DNA of 64,000 nucleotides from positions 62,001 through 126,000 of the forward strand of contig JAKSZP010006697.1 of the NCBI GenBank assembly GCA_022478985.1, written 5' to 3'. The stretch's first letter is position 1; the number at the start of each line of letters is the position of its first letter. This document shows positions 35,618-45,300 of this stretch, one piece after another. The translations under genes were made by a program, and so were the position numbers. A model generated the notes under the pieces. That model made no database searches. It saw only the letters and a list, made by a program, of their open reading frames with translations, and was not told the origin of the DNA. The stretch is from Massospora cicadina. Its lineage: Eukaryota > Entomophthoromycota > Entomophthoromycetes > Entomophthorales > Entomophthoraceae.

Positions 35618-36604
35618 TTGGTTCAATATGACCTGCGGATTGAATACAAGCCGGGAAAACAAAATATCTTGCCAGATTTATTGAGCCGTGATTCTGGACT
35701 GGTGTTTTCTGACGAGGAGTTGAGGAAGTTCAACAAAGCCACGATGTTGCCACAGAACTTGTTTGCAACAATCCAGGGCTGGAGAGATGGAATGGCAGGA
35801 AGAATCTGGACTGCACAGCAAAGATGTGAGCTGGGCCAACGGATAAGAGAAGAGACAGGGGAAGGTGAGGCAAGCAGGGGGCATGCGGGATTCTCAGTTC
35901 GGGGTGGTATCATACACCATGAGGGAAGGATTTGGGTTCTGGTGAAGAGTCTGCAACAAGAGGTAATGGCAGCTAATCACGACCATCCTCTGGCAGGTCA
36001 TCCCGGTCAAGAGAAGACGTTAGATCTTGTTCGCCGTCACTATTCATGGAGAGGTGTGGGTGAGGCGGTGCGGAAGTATGTTTCACATTGTGTGGTTTGT
36101 GCCAGGGCAAAGGCCCAATGGGTGGCACCGGTGGGAAAATTGAAGCCGCTTCAAATTCCTTCTAGGCCATGGTCCTCAGTGAGTGTGTATTTCATCACAG
36201 GACTGCCCAAGTCACAGGGGATGGATGCTTTGATGGTGGTGGTGGATCGCCTTACTAAATATGCAGAGTTTTTCCCTTGTCGGTCAACCATTTCTGCAAA
36301 AGTGGCAGGACAGATTTTTGTAAATGAGATTTTCTCCAGACATGGGGTGCCTGAAGAGATTGTGTCAGATCGGGGTCCGCAATTTACATCTAAATTTTGG
36401 CTCCACATGTTGGGAAATCTAAAGATCAAGGCTTGCCATTCGTCAACATATCATCCTCAGTCAGATGGCCAAAATGAGAGAGTAAATCAGATATTAGAGC
36501 AGTATTTGAGGTGCTATGTTTCAGGGCGGCAGGATGACTGGATATATTGGGTGAAGCTGGCTCAATTTGCTTATAACAATCATAAGCATCATCCACGGGT
36601 ATGA
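35618..36604 (+). CDS. Chromovirus C integrase core
   Basis: It starts with the end of RNase H (LRIEYKPGKQNILPDLLSR). The H2C2 zinc-binding domain spans about 35975-36110 (DHPLAGHPGQEKT... CVVCARAKAQ). The catalytic core follows with IVSDRGPQFTSKFW (second Asp) and QSDGQNERVNQILEQYL (Glu). The first catalytic Asp is missing: SVYFITGLP near 36181-36207 has Tyr (TAT) where relatives have Asp (GAT). A frameshift near 36597-36603 separates the last part. Confidence 0.92.
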   Translation: MVQYDLRIEYKPGKQNILPDLLSRDSGLVFSDEELRKFNKATMLPQNLFATIQGWRDGMAGRIWTAQQRCELGQRIREETGEGEASRGHAGFSVRGGIIHHEGRIWVLVKSLQQEVMAANHDHPLAGHPGQEKTLDLVRRHYSWRGVGEAVRKYVSHCVVCARAKAQWVAPVGKLKPLQIPSRPWSSVSVYFITGLPKSQGMDALMVVVDRLTKYAEFFPCRSTISAKVAGQIFVNEIFSRHGVPEEIVSDRGPQFTSKFWLHMLGNLKIKACHSSTYHPQSDGQNERVNQILEQYLRCYVSGRQDDWIYWVKLAQFAYNNHKHHPRV

Positions 36605-37206
36605 CCCCATTTTTCGCAAATCACGGCCAACACCCAGAGGGTATGGGGCCTAGGGAGCAAGGGCGGAATCCGGTGGCAGATGAACTGTCGCGAGATACCC
36701 ATGACACCCTGGAGCTCCTGAAGAAGAATTTGGTGGTGGCAGTCATGGCTCAGAAGAGGAAGGCAGACCGGCATAGATCTGAAGGTAGAGCTTTCAAGAG
36801 AGGTGATTGGGTCTTGGTGAATGCTCGGAACTACGCCTTGCCTGTAAGGAGCTAGAAATTGGGGCCGGTGGCATTGGGCCCATATCAGGTAGTGAGGGCG
36901 GTGAATGAGGTGGCATTTGAGCTGAAGCTCCTGGAAGGGTCAAGAGCTCATCCAGTGTTGCACGTATTGCAGCTCAAGCCATTCTTTGGCCAGCCACCTG
37001 GAAGTCCAAACCCTTTATTCCCAGCTGGAGAAAAAGCTGAGGAGTATGAAGTTGAGGAGATTCTTGACACCAAAGTGGTGAGAGGACGTCGTTCACTCTT
37101 GGTACGTTGGGTGGGTCATCCTATTGAGGAGTCCACATGGAAGTTAGCTAGGATTGTGCCTGATGTCCTGAGAAAATCCAAGAGTTTTTTTCTGTCTAGG
37201 GGGTGA
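36601..37206 (+). CDS. Chromovirus C integrase C-terminus and chromodomain
   Basis: The first part (MTPFFANHGQHPEG) completes the integrase core and reaches the C-terminal SH3-like domain (FKRGDWVLVNARNY). It is cut by TAG at 36855 and resumes with LGPYQVVRAVNEVAFELKL (GPY motif). The chromodomain is at about 37045-37190: EYEVEEILDTKVVRGRR, LLVRWVGHPIEESTWKL, and a closing VLRKSKSFF helix. The aromatic positions (Tyr, Trp, Trp) of a histone-tail-binding cage are kept. Chromodomains in this position define chromoviruses and guide insertion to heterochromatin, which fits the setting. The stop at 37204 is next to the purine tract before the 3' LTR. Confidence 0.93.
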
Positions 37207-38031
37207 TGTGATGGTTGAGGTTTATCCTCAGCATCACATTGCCCTGATCTTTGGTAAGACAGGGCAGGCTGTGTCTGGATGTATGGAGGAGGAGGGGGAG
37301 TTGGTCCTGGCAGGGACGCCTAAGGGGCAGAAGCTTGAAGGAGGCCAAGGAGCCAGATGGGCGTCCAAGTTGAGGAAAAACGAGAATCAGGTAAAATGGG
37401 GAGTTTCGAGATTCAATTTGGATTCGAATCAAGAATGGAATGGAACAGGTGCTTGGAAGTTTCGCGGTTCATTTGGAATTCGAAATGGAACTGGTGCGGA
37501 ACTGTTGAGAATCGGAACTGGCACAGAACCATTGAGTGAGGATTCCGCAATCCTGCTGTAAGGTTTACACCAAGCATCAGTCAGATTAGCACCATAAGCT
37601 TGTGTTATATTTTATATTAGCTTGTAGCATGTGTATATAGGGAAGGAACTGGGAGCTGGAGGCTTCTCAGTTCTGTTTTCTATCAACTTGGCCAATATTA
37701 AATAAAAAGAACTTTAAAATTCATATATTTATAGTTTGAGTTTATTTAAAATATTGCCTAACTGCAGCCATGTTTGGCTTGAATCAACAAGAATTGGACT
37801 TTGAGAGTGAGCTTGGGAGAGCTATTGCCTCCCTTTATACCTTGTCTTGGAGTCAAGGCATGTTGCTGGGGTTAAGTATATTTGCAACTGTCTTCCAGGG
37901 GGTGCTTGTCCAATCTTGTAGCGCGCGCACAAGGAGAGTAGTATCAGGAGCCCTGTCAGCCCTATGGTCTGTAACATGGATCCTGTTGCCCAACTCATTC
38001 GTGGCTCATTGGTAGGAGCCAGTGCGTTACA
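37207..38031 (+). repeat. 3' LTR of chromovirus C, with TSD GCTAT
   Basis: Begins TGTGATGGTTGAGG and ends GCGTTACA; 825 bp; followed by the target duplication GCTAT (38032-38036). It is the near-identical partner of 32062-32884. It keeps the C and G runs missing in the 5' copy, so the LTR-coded reading frame is intact here until a TAG near its end. Confidence 0.97.
37770..38015 (+). CDS. LTR-encoded hydrophobic Gag N-terminus (C 3' LTR copy)
   Basis: An 81-codon frame starts MFGLNQQELDFESELGRAIA and runs to TAG 16 bp before the LTR end; in the 5' LTR the same codon is AAG and the frame would flow into gag. Two hydrophobic segments are visible (about residues 30-45 and 63-78). It aligns with the frame at 9090-9362 in solo LTR L1, with roughly half the residues shared but many different third positions. 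As a free-standing product it would be a small membrane-associated protein. Expression is unproven. Confidence 0.65.
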   Translation: MFGLNQQELDFESELGRAIASLYTLSWSQGMLLGLSIFATVFQGVLVQSCSARTRRVVSGALSALWSVTWILLPNSFVAHW

Positions 38032-38036
38032 GCTAT

Positions 38037-38749
38037 GGTAGGGTGGTGTGGTATGATGGTGGCTGTTGCACGAGGAGCAGCAAGGTGCTCCGCACCAGAT
38101 GGAATGGCAAAGATGAGGTTGGGCTGAGTGCCATAAGCCATGAGCCCCGCGACCAACTGGTCATACAAAACCTGGGTGGAAGGTGGGATGGGAGATTTGC
38201 AAAGGATAAACCAGCATGGTGTCAGAAGGGAGGCGAGTACAGGTTGCGGGAATGGGTTTTTTTATAAATTAGAGGAGTTTGTGCTGCCACTTCAGCATCC
38301 TCATCAGATTGGAACCCAACGTCAAAGTAGCCCTTAAAAGGGCGGAAGTCTATAAAGCCAGCTGGCGCAAAGGCCTCAGTGGTTAGGTCAATAATTGCCT
38401 TATTGGCATATGAAAACAAACGCCCATAGTCCACTCTGAGGCAATAGCGAATAGCAGAGTGAGGGAGGGCGAGAGGATGGGGGCGAGAAGGGTGGACGCG
38501 CGCCAGGTGGAGCGCTAAGTACCGTGGGGGACAAAACGGTTGGAAGCAGTGGGCGGGCTGTTTGAGCCCATCCAAACGCGCTTGCCTGCAGGGCGGAAAA
38601 CGCTAGGTGGGGGTGCACTGCTGCCCCACACTGGGGTGGCAGGCGGCAGAGCCAAGGACATCAAAGAATAGGTTTGGGCAGACAGCTGTAGATAAATAAA
38701 ACTCTAAATTTAAAATCGCTCAAAAGTGACTTTGAGCGGTAAAAGAAAG
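38037..38749 (-). mobile_element. Element D (LINE-like), 5' part of Gag-like ORF
   Basis: This is the upstream half of the minus-strand frame cut by element C. It opens around 38575, with CLRVDYGRLFSYANKAIIDL then GYFDVGFQSDEDAEVA, which looks like a small alpha/beta RNA-binding fold, though I cannot name a family. After a frame break near 38270 it continues YDQLVAGLMAYGTQPNLIFA to the C insertion and joins in frame the part with the CCHC knuckle. The 5' end (38749) abuts the target duplication. A hairpin with perfect 8-bp arms CGCTCAAA/TTTGAGCG lies at 38717-38738, close to the 5' end. Confidence 0.7.
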
Positions 38750-38766
38750 TTATAGTATTCATTATT
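38750..38766. repeat. 17-bp target duplication of element D, right copy
   Basis: Exact repeat of 30873-30889 (TTATAGTATTCATTATT). Confidence 0.9.
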
Positions 38767-39426
38767 ACAAATACATATAAAGCTCTTAATGATGTTTAAA
38801 CATAATAATTTTTGCATAATAATTTCTAATGTTAGTATCAGATTTTTGCACATATTAATCATTTAATAAATTATAAATTCCTTTTTTACATCAAGAATCT
38901 TTAGTTTATCTAAAAACTATATAGTACTTAAGTTTCTACTTTTATCTTCCTTATTAAAATTTTATAGTTTTTATTTTATTAAACAATTACAGATATGGGT
39001 TTTGTATCTTTCTTAATATATTTTATTGCGCAGATTTATAACTCTAAAAACTTAACATATGTATTTCTGTTTTTATTATTTGTTATACTTTATTTCTTTG
39101 CAATGATTAACATTGTAAATGATGGAGTTTATTTTTCTATATTAAAATACATCTACCAAAGACAATTTAAAAATAGATTATATGTTATAAAGCTTAATAA
39201 AAAAGTCAGTTTTTTAACCATGAAAAGTACATGCCTCTTTCAATGCAGCGGAAGTTCTCTTTTCAACCCCAAAATCATGAAAACTGGTGGCGTATCAAGT
39301 CATTCACTTGTGTGCCTGCTCTCATCAATTTTGCTGAGCATCAACTTGCTTAATATGGTGAGGTAATGGACAATGCAGGCCTCATTAATGAAGAAAAGAT
39401 ACAGCTATACCTCCTTATGTAACATG
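38767..39426. other. AT-rich spacer with a hydrophobic chance frame
   Basis: A + strand frame of 123 codons (38995-39366) is open but strongly hydrophobic, as AT-rich DNA often is. Its last third overlaps a minus-strand retroelement fragment. I do not call it a gene. Confidence 0.5.
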
Positions 39427-39552
39427 TCACTGATCCTCCACCCCAATGTGGCCCACCATGGTCTGCCAGCTAAAGCAGGCACCGGACATTAGTTTCCCCA
39501 AAGCTTCTTCCCCATCTGATATGGCTTCCAAGGCTGTTAGATGTGGTGCCAT
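39427..39552 (-). pseudogene. Start of an unknown retroelement Gag-like ORF
   Basis: On the minus strand an ATG at 39552 opens 41 codons, MAPHLTALEAISDGEEALGK onward, ended by TGA at 39427. About 80 bp upstream (39617-39648) lies the motif TGGTGCCCAACCC, which looks like a primer binding site after an LTR end (gcactag). The composition is richer in GC than the flanks. The motif recurs at 23041. I read it as the 5' internal end of an otherwise lost LTR element; the family is unknown. Confidence 0.4.
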
Positions 39553-39804
39553 ATTAGGAATTTTTATTTACAATAAAACCTTTGTTTGGCCCATTTTCAA
39601 ATAAAGGTGCATGGCGGCTCCCCTTATGGGTTGGGCACCACTAGTGCTAAAAAAGAAGATAAAAGTACATACCTACTTAGTATATCTTATAATTAAGAGT
39701 GATACATTATCATCATATCTTGGCCATTTGTACAAAGATACTTACTATTTAAACTTATTTTCTGAACTAAGATGTAAAAAAATCTGCTGATACAACGTAT
39801 ACTT

Positions 39805-40083
39805 TTTTATTCAAGGTGGGCTGACCTGGGGATGATACTGCACTGATTAAGGGGAAATTGAATGAATGGGAAATGAGGATAAAATCTGGAAAACCTCCAT
39901 GCATGGCGTATGATAGGTCAGGAACTTCATGAACCGCCTTTGCTATTCGCTATCTCAGTTTGGGGCATTGGTGCACAACCCCAACACAGATATAATTGTC
40001 CCCTACCCAAAGTTCCTGTACCAGAATAAAACTTGGGGAGGCAGTGGTGAGGTCACTATTCTTACCACTGGGGTATCCTCCCC
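39805..40083 (-). mobile_element. SINE 2, tRNA-derived, with decayed target duplication
   Basis: Second copy of the SINE seen at 7011-7301, same orientation. The shared body includes ggggcattggtgc and ctatctcagtttggggcatt, and the shared tail is ttcaaggtgggctgacctgg in + strand reading. The tRNA-like head is at 40030-40083 (accactggggtat...). Flanks 39791-39804 (tacaacgtatactt) and 40084-40098 (tacaatgtataactt) form an imperfect target duplication. Confidence 0.85.
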
Positions 40084-40098
40084 TACAATGTATAACTT

Positions 40099-40639
40099 AA
40101 TTTTATAAATCATAAAATACTTCACAGCTAAAAATTTCTTTGTAGTATCTTAACATATAACTTATTTTAATACATATAGTCATAATAATTTTCTATAATA
40201 GATTAACCATTATTATATAAGGGCATGATATAATCTATGGTACTATAAAGAGTAATGTTATTTATGTCTTTTTGACTAAATGATTTAATGCCCATTATTA
40301 TTTATATTAAAATTAGATATAATGCTTTCCATAATTGCAATTTCCCTTTAGTTCCAGCAGCCTTTTTTTATTGTAACTAGCTCCTTCAATCAACTCCTTG
40401 TCTAGTTGGTTGTATGTTGAGAGAATTGAGTTCTTGTGTTGTTAGATACCCCATATGCAATGCCAAAATGGCAAATTTTAATCGATTAAAACTCTCTTAT
40501 CACTGCCCAATTCACCAAAATTCCTTAATCTAATAAATTCAGATTTTTTATCTCTGATATTCATAAAAAGATCAATAAAATTGCGTAGCTCTTAATTTTC
40601 TTATCCCCAATTCTGGATTAAAATTTCATATGATTTTCT
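40099..40639. other. AT-rich spacer, nothing recognised
   Basis: AT-rich DNA without supported coding or repeat features. Confidence 0.5.
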
Positions 40640-41315
40640 TGTTATCCCTGTCATAATTTTTAAAAAAAAACAAAATAAAATTTCATCAACCACATGTGGT
40701 AAACATTTCAGGACTCTATTCCAGAATTAAGAATTAACAAACCAATTGTGGTACCGCATAAAGAATGATGTCCACAAATAAGTCTGAAAAGCTAAAAGAA
40801 TTTTGAATTGGTAAAAGGCGCAACTCAAACTGTCCACAAAATTTATGATCTGTGTTAGACTGAGTCCCAAGGCCAAGCCTTAGTACAGAAGCTATAGGAC
40901 AATGGGGTAATGACAAACTGGACCTTAAAAGAAGTAGAGGACCACAACTTTATCTAGTATTCAGAAGAGAAGAAAAGTTTATGATTAAGGAGGGTCAAGG
41001 AGATCTATATGACATAAGGCCCTAACTAACCCTATATACGTTAAGTAAATTTGAGAATTATATAGAGGTTTATATTCTACCTTTAATTGTCTTAGCATAG
41101 AACTTCCATTTTTATTGAATTTTATGACAATATTATTTAGTGGTTGTCACCTTTATAAAAACAAATTGTGGGCCTTACTAAACACAAAAGTGCATAGTAT
41201 CGCCTTTCAGGATCCTTTTCACAACAAGAAGCCGTCCTTAAAAACTAAAAATTTTACCAATGACTCTGGGCAACAAAAATTTATTATGTCAACTCTAAGA
41301 TGATGAAGAGCCAAA
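40640..41315 (+). repeat. 5' LTR of element I (approximate)
   Basis: It aligns by eye with 54070-54756. Matching blocks include cccaaggccaagccttagta/cccaaagctcagagccttaa, ggccctaactaac/ggcactaactaac and the last 80 bp. It ends just before the primer binding site at 41318. The upstream border is uncertain. Confidence 0.65.
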
Positions 41316-41317
41316 TT

Positions 41318-41335
41318 TGATGCTTACTAAAGGGG
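41318..41335 (+). promoter_or_regulatory. Primer binding site of element I (degenerate)
   Basis: TGATGCTTACTAAAGGGG is two transitions away from the intact site TGGTGCTCACTAAAGGGG beside LTR K1. It lies directly after the LTR. Confidence 0.6.
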
Positions 41336-42236
41336 ACCAAAAGTTGTTATAATTAAATGTTAATCACACCATGGAAATAAATCTTAATAATGAGCTATTC
41401 ATCTCCAATGGGTTGAGAAGTATCACTAGATAAATTTATATACCTCAATATGAATTTAACCGGTACAAATGTATGTTTATAGTTTAGTCAACCTTTGAGC
41501 TCACTTTCCCTAAACCATATTGCACTCATTACTATCTTCAACCCAACAATATATGTGGTAGACTTTATCAGTTAAGGGATGAGATCTACATAAATGAGGA
41601 CAAATCCATTCACTCACACTCTACAGTGGTACCATATTACATGGAAAGGCTTTGTTGCATCTAACCTGGTTGTAGAGAGCAGCTATGGGTTGGAACCCTT
41701 CCATCATTTTTTTGTAAATTATCTCACCATCTCCTCCTGCTAGTGGGACTGCTCCATCATGAGGTGATACATCACTTAGGGTTGATGAAAGCTGCATCTC
41801 CAAACTTTTCAGTTTTTATGAATTCACATCAGCGTTATGTAAAAGTGTGATTCAATATTAGATTTCTCACGTTTCATAAACAATGCGCAAAACCAGAATG
41901 CTATAATAGACTCTGGGATTATGGGATACATGGATAAACAATTACCTAATTGTCTTCAACACTTCATGACTGAGGTATGCAAAAACATTTAGCAAAACTC
42001 TTTTTAATCTACTGATAAGTCCAAACTCTCGAATCAGTTTTGGTAAAACATCTGATTTAGGTGAAGACTTTGATCTTGGAATTGCAAAAATGAAGCTAGA
42101 TACTATCCATCTTAACGGAAGCTAAGATCCTCAAGGGCCTCAAGGCTTCATCAGAGCTGATGGTACTAATGGATCTCAGGGCCATAAAGGGCCTAGAAAG
42201 CCATAGGCTCCAATAGCGCTGAAGTGTTATGGGGCC
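41336..42236 (+). pseudogene. Element I gag fragment, cut by element H
   Basis: Gag of element I. A piece near 41565-41630 reads YQLRDEIYINEDKS, similar to the start of element G gag (YNLEDDLIEDG). A later piece reads KTSDLGEDFDLGIAKMKLDTI (about 42030-42105) and leads straight into a collagen-like tract. Element H begins at 42237 and cuts the gene. The rest of gag and the protease are not found after H, so part of the element was lost. Stops show it is dead. Confidence 0.6.
42117..42200 (+). repeat. Collagen-like Gly-X-Y tract in element I gag
   Basis: About nine consecutive triplets; examples are GPQ, GFI, GTN, GSQ, GHK and GPR. Two first positions are Asp (GAT) and Arg (AGA), one G-to-A step from Gly codons. 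It starts 782 nt after the primer binding site, nearly the same place as in element G (806 nt). Confidence 0.75.
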
Positions 42237-43085
42237 TGTTGGAATTTAAACCAGGCTACGGTATTTCTAACAAGGTCTGATATAAGTTTTATTAATCATG
42301 GATGAGAGTCAATTTTGATAATTAGTGCTGATGACTTTTTATTTCCAAGGAGGAAGATCCACCTTAGCATTTAATCAATTAGAGCTTTTTGATAATGTTT
42401 AGGTCCTGATGAAGAAGACAGAAATTAGCAATTATGTCAATTGGAGGATTAATTATGGATAATTCATTGATCAGACTTCTACAAATTTTAGTCCAGATTC
42501 TTAATAGCTCATCAGGTCAAGTCTCATGATAGTTTTTAGTCTACCAGACTTTTATGTGCATTTGACATATATTGAATTGTGTTGATAAAGTCTTTACCAA
42601 TACCTTACCAGATGGTGCAGGTTGATGAAAAGTAGTAAGGTTATTCTTTAGCAACCAATGCTGAGGAGATTATTAGGCAGGCTTTTGATTGCCATTAATC
42701 GCCCTGTTTTAGAATCACTGGCAAGTGATGCCAAGGATATTTCATATTTTAAAAGTGTAAAAATTAGGATTTACTACTTATCAATGTTTAATATAGATTG
42801 ATTTGGCTGTCAGTGACTGATGAAGATAATTACTAATAGGTTGGCAAAAAAATTCAATGAGTCGCCTATTTATATAAATATCACTATTACAATTACCTTA
42901 TTCTTTATGTATTAGATTTTACTAGTTTTTTTAACTTATGCAACAGTATCCTAACATCTAAGTAAAAAGGTCCCAGATTACCTGAACTGTTTACAGCTCA
43001 GATTGTGCTTCCTTTCATCAAGTATAAAGTTTTTTAATAAATGTTAAAAAATCTCGTGAACTTGTGCAGTTTCTGCTTTTCAACA
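42237..43085 (+). repeat. 5' LTR of element H
   Basis: Begins TGTTGGAATTTAAACC and ends near TTTCAACA; about 849 bp. It aligns over most of its length with 49942-50815; shared blocks include ttgatgaaaagtagtaaggtt and tcagtgactgatg. A degenerate primer binding site follows at 43089-43107 (tgtgctcataacaaagggg). No clear target duplication is visible. Confidence 0.85.
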
Positions 43086-44990
43086 AGGTGTGCTCATAAC
43101 AAAGGGGTTTCTTATCTGACGTTGTATTTCATTAAAGTTGTTAATAGTATGAGCGGCAAACTTTTAATTGAAGGTGGAAATTACTGTGTTGAGGCTGGTG
43201 TGTACAAAACACCTGAACGAGTGGACTTAATATACATTGGAATATTAAATTCTGTAATAATTTATGGGTCAATACACTATCTCACTAAGCAGCAAAAAGA
43301 TGTTAAAGTTAAATATCATATAACTAGAACAACTAGTCAACGGTAAGAGGACTCTGGACCAAGCTGAAGTTAAAAGAGTTTTGGCCAAGTCATCAGGACT
43401 TGAAGCAATGGCTTTAAACTTTGTATCCATTAATCAATGAGAGGTATAGATAGGGAGTAATGATGAAATGAAAGGTATTATGATGCAACAGAATTCAAAC
43501 AAAATTGACACGGTAGATCAAGTCATTCTGCTATTGAAATTCTCAGACAAAAAAGCTGACAAACTCTAGCAAACTTACCAAAGAGGTAAATGAACTGAAG
43601 CAAAAGGATCAGGAGTTGAAGGCATGGAGGTTGAGCGGAAGAAATGGGGGAAGAGCATAACCATTCATCTCTTCAAGTTATCAAGAGCCGCCAGTTGTTG
43701 TCAACAGAACCCAAAGACGGATATGACCTGTTAATAGTAGACTTATCATCCAGGGATTTTGGTCATAATGAAACTATCATGTAAACCTGAAGATAGCACC
43801 TGTAATCCTAGAATTAACCAGTATGGCATCCTGCATCTTTAAGTAAGTTTCTAGGCAGTGGAGAAATAAAAGCAACTGTATCCTTGAAAACGTGAAAAAT
43901 TTTGCTAAACTCCAAAACTGCCAAAGTTTTAGAGAAATTATATTCCAGCATTTTTCAGGCTTTTCAATATGATCATGGTAGGGTGTGAGGATCGCCAAAA
44001 GGATTACCATGATAAACTGTCTTTATACAGAGAGTTAGAATCTTGCCCTACCCTGATTGGCTTTCACTTAAATGAACCTATAATCAGGAAAAAGATGCCA
44101 TCACGGGTGGGATATGGCAGCCCTGAGCACGTAGCCAACTGGAAGCATGAATTCATGAACACTCAGTTCAGAAAAGATGAGTCAAAGATACCTACACTGT
44201 TTGGTTCTGCCAAAAACTCAGATACTCAATGGGACAGGAGCGTTAATCAATTTTGAGCATGTAACAGAATGAAACCTGCACTTCAGGCTCATAAGAATCT
44301 TTAATTTGGTCATAATCCCCGCCCAGAATTCAAACAAAAACTGACAAAATGGTAGACCATTAAAGCTTTGTGAGACCACCTTTGATGTCTCTGACAAAAG
44401 CTGCTTTAACTCTAATACTAAAGTCCAAATTAGTGAAAAAATCCTTAATAAAAATTGAGCAGTAGCCTATCCTTGAGCTAAAACAGTGCGCCAGAGAAAC
44501 ACATAATGGACAATGTAAGAAATCTGGTCATTAGTTATAAATGTGGCAAGGATAAAAAAATTCTGCAATTTTGCCAAACTAAAATAGATAAGATCATTGT
44601 GGTTGTACCTAATAACACTTAAGTGTCCTATGTGGGGAAAAATCAGGCGAAAAAGATCATGAACAGTCTACTTCCGCCTATGCTCATGACCAATCTGATA
44701 TAGAAGAACACCACAGAGCACATTTTTTTATAAACAACAAAATACATATGCTTACTCATACACAATTAAAATTATTTAATCCTGGAATTATTAAAAAGGT
44801 GGCTCAACCATACGTGAACCAGCCTCAAGCCAAACTAATGCACACAGAGCCCAATATCAGTACCTTGGACGATGTTGATTTATCAACTCCAATGGTCACC
44901 ATAAATGAGCAAGTTCCTAGCGTAGCTAAACAGTTTTTCAATCCTTTGATTCAGCTAATGATGGTGCAATTTATCAAGTAACAATATTCC
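43086..44990 (+). pseudogene. Element H gag region (decayed)
   Basis: Between the primer binding site and the protease. Readable parts are a coiled-coil-like piece near 43570-43620 (KLTKEVNELKQKDQELKAW in two frames), the frame 43969-44256 (RELESCPTLIGFHLNEP), which I cannot assign to a named family, and 44748-44981 (SVAKQFFNPLIQLM). No zinc knuckle is clear. Position supports Gag; sequence support is weak. Confidence 0.45.
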
Positions 44991-45039
44991 CTCTTATTAC
45001 AATTGCACTTCTGCCAATACTTGGAAAAATTGAGTAAAC

Positions 45040-45300
45040 GTTCAAGTCATCATTGACAGTGGAGCTCCTATTAACATTGTCTCTATATAGTTAGTAAAAA
45101 TATTAAGAATTGCACCTGTGTGGACAATATAATAAGGTTTACATAATGGCAGGCCTGAAAACTACTATATCAAGGGGAGCATATATGCCTCGCCTCTACA
45201 TTTTGCTCCTTTCTATAAGACCAAAAATTGTTTTACCCAATCAAAATAATGAAATATTAATTCGCAATGACTTCATGTGACAGTATGAGGTTCATTATGT
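45040..45300 (+). pseudogene. Element H aspartic protease
   Basis: Near 45045-45085 the frame reads VIIDSGAPINIVS, a retropepsin active site with DSG, a form known in other aspartic proteases. It matches the DTGAPVNVVS form of elements B and E, so these are related lineages. The domain is broken downstream. Confidence 0.75.

Noticed and set aside
38995..39366. 123-codon hydrophobic + strand frame
   Set aside because: Composition is that expected of AT-rich DNA, and its end overlaps a minus-strand retroelement fragment.
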